The translations under genes and the position numbers were made by a program. 64,000 bases of DNA from Poriferisodalis sp965204195 (GTDB lineage Bacteria; Actinomycetota; Acidimicrobiia; Acidimicrobiales; Poriferisodalaceae). The stretch lies in assembly GCF_965204195.1 (NCBI RefSeq), contig NZ_OZ241975.1, positions 2,046,001 to 2,110,000 on the forward strand, in the 5' to 3' direction. The notes under the pieces were generated by a model that did not search any database, was not told the DNA's origin, and saw only the letters and a list, made by a program, of their open reading frames with translations. Numbering within the stretch: the first letter of the stretch is position 1; every line of letters begins with the position of its first letter. Below are positions 61,606 to 64,000 of this stretch, piece after piece.

Positions 61606-62583
61606 GTGCGCAATCACACTCCCCCGCAAACGCACGTGGCCGATGCCGAGACGTTCCGGCAGACGTTCGAGCGCATCACTGCGAACGTGGAGCGGGTCAT
61701 TCGTGGCAAATCCGACGCGGTCGGGCTCTCGCTGCTGTGCTTGCTGTGCGATGGACACCTGCTGATCGAAGACGTGCCGGGAGTCGGCAAAACCAGCCTC
61801 GCCAAATCGCTCGCAGCCTCAATTGACGCACCGTTCGGCCGGATCCAATTCACGCCGGACGTGCTGCCGTCGGACGTCATCGGCGTCAACGTCTGGGATG
61901 AGCGCGAGCGCACGTTCGACTTCCGTCCTGGCGCGCTTTTCTCCAGCATCGTGTTGGTTGACGAGATCAACCGGGCTTCCCCGAAGACGCAGGCGGCACT
62001 GCTCGAGGCGATGCAGGAACGCCAGGTCACCATCGACCGCACGACGCGGCCGCTCGGTCAGCCGTTCATGGTGATCGCCACACAGAATCCGATCGAGCAC
62101 GAGGGCACCTACCCGTTACCCGAGTCTCAGCTCGACCGCTTCCTGATGCGCGTCAGCATTGGCTATCCAGATGCGGATTCGGCCGTCGAGGTGCTCGATC
62201 TCCACGACGGCACCACAGAGATCACGCTTGAGCCGGTTGCCACAGCCAGCGAGGTGCTGGCAATGACCCGTACCGTCACCGAAGTCCACGTTGCGCCGGT
62301 GCTGCGCCGCTACATCGTCGCCGTGGCCGATGCCTCTCGACAGCGCGGCACGATCACGCTGGGCATCAGCCCGCGAGCCACGCTCGACCTTCAGCGCGTG
62401 GCACAGGCGCGTGCACTGGCCGCCGGCCGGAACTACGTGGTGCCCGACGATGTGAAGGCCGTCGCTGAGCCAGTGCTCGGTCACCGGATCCGCCTGAGCG
62501 CCGATGCTCAGCTGCAGGGCTTGACCCCCCAGACTGCCCTGCGCGACATCTTCGACGCTGTCGCTGTCCCCACCGCCGGCTAA
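61606..62583 (+). CDS. MoxR-family AAA+ ATPase
   Basis: About 325 aa. Walker A EDVPGVGKTSLAKSLA, Walker B VLVDEINRASPKTQAALLEAM, sensor region ATQNPIEHEGTYPLPESQLDRF, and a C-terminal lid (SPRATLDLQRVAQARALAA). MoxR ATPases assist folding or cofactor insertion of partner proteins, often those with von Willebrand A domains. The start is uncertain: GTG 61606, 61636 or 61519 are all possible. It leads an operon with DUF58 and a membrane protein. Confidence 0.9.
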   Translation: MRNHTPPQTHVADAETFRQTFERITANVERVIRGKSDAVGLSLLCLLCDGHLLIEDVPGVGKTSLAKSLAASIDAPFGRIQFTPDVLPSDVIGVNVWDERERTFDFRPGALFSSIVLVDEINRASPKTQAALLEAMQERQVTIDRTTRPLGQPFMVIATQNPIEHEGTYPLPESQLDRFLMRVSIGYPDADSAVEVLDLHDGTTEITLEPVATASEVLAMTRTVTEVHVAPVLRRYIVAVADASRQRGTITLGISPRATLDLQRVAQARALAAGRNYVVPDDVKAVAEPVLGHRIRLSADAQLQGLTPQTALRDIFDAVAVPTAG

Positions 62584-62596
62584 GAGGCTGAGCCGA

Positions 62597-63790
62597 ATGC
62601 TGACGCGGCGGGGCTGGTCCGTCGGGATCGGCTCAGCAGTCGCCGCCGGGGCTGGCCGGCTGTTCGGCATGAGCGAGCTTTTGGTGCTCGCATTGGCAGG
62701 AATCGCACTGATCTCGGGCTCGGTGGTGTGGACCCGGACGCGCCGGATCCGTCTCAGGATCCAGCGTTCGGTTCAGCCTGCGCGCGTCCATGCAGGCGGC
62801 AAGGCACGGGTGCAACTCGTCGTCACGAACCTGGGCGGGCCCGCGCCGGTGCTGCAGCTGACCGACCCGGTGACCGGCACGCTGGGTGCGCGCCTGGGAG
62901 TCGGCCCGCTGCTCGCCGCCGAGCGTCTGAACACGTCGTACCTGCTGCCGACTCAACGCCGGGGCCGCTTGGAAATTGGACCGGCGGATGTCAGCGTCGT
63001 CGATCCGCTCGGCCTGGCTCGCACCTCCATCGGCGACGGCCCACGGACGATGCTGGTCGTCTATCCAGCGACGCAGACACTGGTGCCGCCTCGCCTGGCT
63101 CGCGGGCCTGAACCGTTGGGCCTCGCTGCGGACGTTCACACCTTGCAGCGCATCGGCGAGGACTTCTACGCACTGCGCGACTACACGGCCGGAGACGATG
63201 TCCGTCGCATTCACTGGCCGTCGACGGCGCGTCTCGGCCGTCCCATGGTGCGCGAAGACGAAGTGCCTCGCCGGAGCCGAGTCACGGTGGTGCTTGACAC
63301 TCGCAGCACCGCCTTTGATGCCGACTCGCCTACCGATGGGCGCTTCGAGCTTGCGGTATCCGCTGCCGCAAGCGTCGTGCTCGCCAGCGCCACTCGGCAC
63401 GACCCGCTGCGATTGCTGACGGTGGCGGGAGCGGACACCGGCTTCGTGACGTCAGGGGAAGGCCTGGCGCAGCTGTTCGATCATCTCGCCGACGTCTCTA
63501 CATCGGCGCAGGGATCCCTGCGCAGCACGCTTGCGGCAGCCGCGGCGACGGCCGTAGGTGCAGTGGTCGTGGTGCTCGGGGGCACCGCATTCGACGCAGC
63601 GCGAGATGCAGACGCAATCTCGGCGGCGGGATCGCGCACCCCGTCGATGACCGTCATCCGCGTGTGCAGACCGGGGGATGCCCTGCCAGCAGGCGGCCCA
63701 GGAGTTGTCGACATCAGCACACTCACCGAGCTGGGACCCAAGTGGGCTGCAGCACAGACATCGTCCCAAGCGAACGCGGTGCGCACATGA
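62597..63790 (+). CDS. DUF58 family protein
   Basis: 397 aa. Two N-terminal hydrophobic segments (about 8-24 and 27-45), an immunoglobulin-like middle, and the DUF58 block with LRDYTAGDDVRRIHWPSTARLGRPMVREDE, followed by a vWA-like C-terminal domain (VTVVLDTRSTAFD). DUF58 proteins go with MoxR ATPases and transglutaminase-like membrane proteins. It starts 13 bases after the MoxR gene and overlaps the next gene (ATGA). Confidence 0.88.
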   Translation: MLTRRGWSVGIGSAVAAGAGRLFGMSELLVLALAGIALISGSVVWTRTRRIRLRIQRSVQPARVHAGGKARVQLVVTNLGGPAPVLQLTDPVTGTLGARLGVGPLLAAERLNTSYLLPTQRRGRLEIGPADVSVVDPLGLARTSIGDGPRTMLVVYPATQTLVPPRLARGPEPLGLAADVHTLQRIGEDFYALRDYTAGDDVRRIHWPSTARLGRPMVREDEVPRRSRVTVVLDTRSTAFDADSPTDGRFELAVSAAASVVLASATRHDPLRLLTVAGADTGFVTSGEGLAQLFDHLADVSTSAQGSLRSTLAAAAATAVGAVVVVLGGTAFDAARDADAISAAGSRTPSMTVIRVCRPGDALPAGGPGVVDISTLTELGPKWAAAQTSSQANAVRT

Positions 63791-64000
63791 GAGGGCGAAG
63801 CTTGTGGCAGGTGGAGGTCTCCCTCTGGCTGCTGACGCTGCTCTCGGTTCTCACCGCTCGCCGCCTGTTCGACGCCTGGGATTACGCGCCGCTGTGGCTC
63901 ATCCTGGCGTTGGGCGGCCATGCCTCGGCTGCGGTCACACGTCGCCAGCGTTGGCCCTTTGCAGCCGCTGCGACGGCATCGGCGGTGATGCTGATCATCG
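63787..64000 (+). CDS. Membrane protein, 5' part only (probably transglutaminase-like TgpA type)
   Basis: The first 71 codons are visible, with two hydrophobic segments (about 10-24 and 35-50) and further hydrophobic residues at the edge. The ATG overlaps the DUF58 stop (ATGA). In the common MoxR/DUF58 operon the third gene encodes a multi-pass protein with a transglutaminase domain, so this is the likely identity. The domain itself is beyond the window. Confidence 0.7.
   Translation, partial: MRGRSLWQVEVSLWLLTLLSVLTARRLFDAWDYAPLWLILALGGHASAAVTRRQRWPFAAAATASAVMLII

Noticed and set aside
1..64000. CRISPR array, rRNA genes or prophage
   Set aside because: No regularly spaced repeats, no rRNA-like stretch and no phage genes were seen; the only mobile element is the ISL3 copy.

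Overview
The window is G+C-rich and densely packed, with many 4-base start/stop overlaps and frequent GTG starts. Several markers point to an actinobacterium: a Bpa/PafE-type proteasome activator, an LLM-type (probably F420-dependent) oxidoreductase, an SCO6745-family protein, and a dcw cell-division cluster followed by pgeF-yggS-sepF-yggT and, across ileS, a TraR/DksA-like gene-lspA-rluD block. The presence of GlnRS, the PhyH, CoA-transferase and thiolase genes, and the dimethylglycine-dehydrogenase-like module would suit the Acidimicrobiia. That class assignment is inference; no rRNA or tRNA gene was seen.

Region 1 (1-14690) is a one-carbon module around an IclR regulator. On the minus strand lie a formate dehydrogenase catalytic subunit with an in-frame TGA (selenocysteine) and a matching SECIS hairpin, a NuoE-NuoF fusion, a NuoG-like iron-sulfur subunit that also carries the [4Fe-4S] domain missing from the catalytic subunit, and an MFS transporter. 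The iclR gene follows, then a minus-strand operon of a dimethylglycine/sarcosine-dehydrogenase-like flavoprotein with etfB and etfA, then a plus-strand operon of fhs, a metF-like gene and an unknown membrane protein. Related GGAAC/GTTCC inverted repeats occur in both divergent promoter regions, so one regulator may control the whole set. The proposed flow is N-methyl groups to methylene-THF, formyl-THF, formate and CO2, with electrons going to ETF and NAD+. FolD is not in the window.

Region 2 (14652-36631) is mixed metabolism: an MFS/hydroxyacid dehydrogenase/DenD-like group, a class III CoA-transferase, a dihydroorotase-like protein lacking one metal-binding His, a PhyH dioxygenase, an APH-like kinase, glnS with an SDR, an LLM oxidoreductase, a thiolase with its OB-fold partner, a nitroreductase, bpa, a phosphodiesterase and an Rrf2 regulator. 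A complete ISL3-type insertion sequence with a perfect 8-bp target duplication sits just upstream of bpa.

Region 3 (36636-61382) holds rluD, lspA, a DksA-like protein with a histone-H1-like tail, ileS, and a long minus-strand dcw cluster: mraZ, rsmH, ftsL-like, ftsI, murE, mraY, murD, ftsW, murG, murC, murB, ftsQ, ftsZ, pgeF, yggS, sepF, yggT and an acidic protein. murF is absent from its usual place, and DivIVA is not at its usual place. Upstream of mraZ are a frameshifted lipoate-ligase-like gene, an HNH endonuclease and a small conserved protein. Region 4 (61606-64000) is a MoxR ATPase/DUF58/membrane-protein operon that runs off the window.

No stretch longer than about 300 bases lacks a gene or mobile element. 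The larger gaps (about 200-235 bases: 5760-5961, 11082-11314, 61383-61605) are divergent promoter regions.
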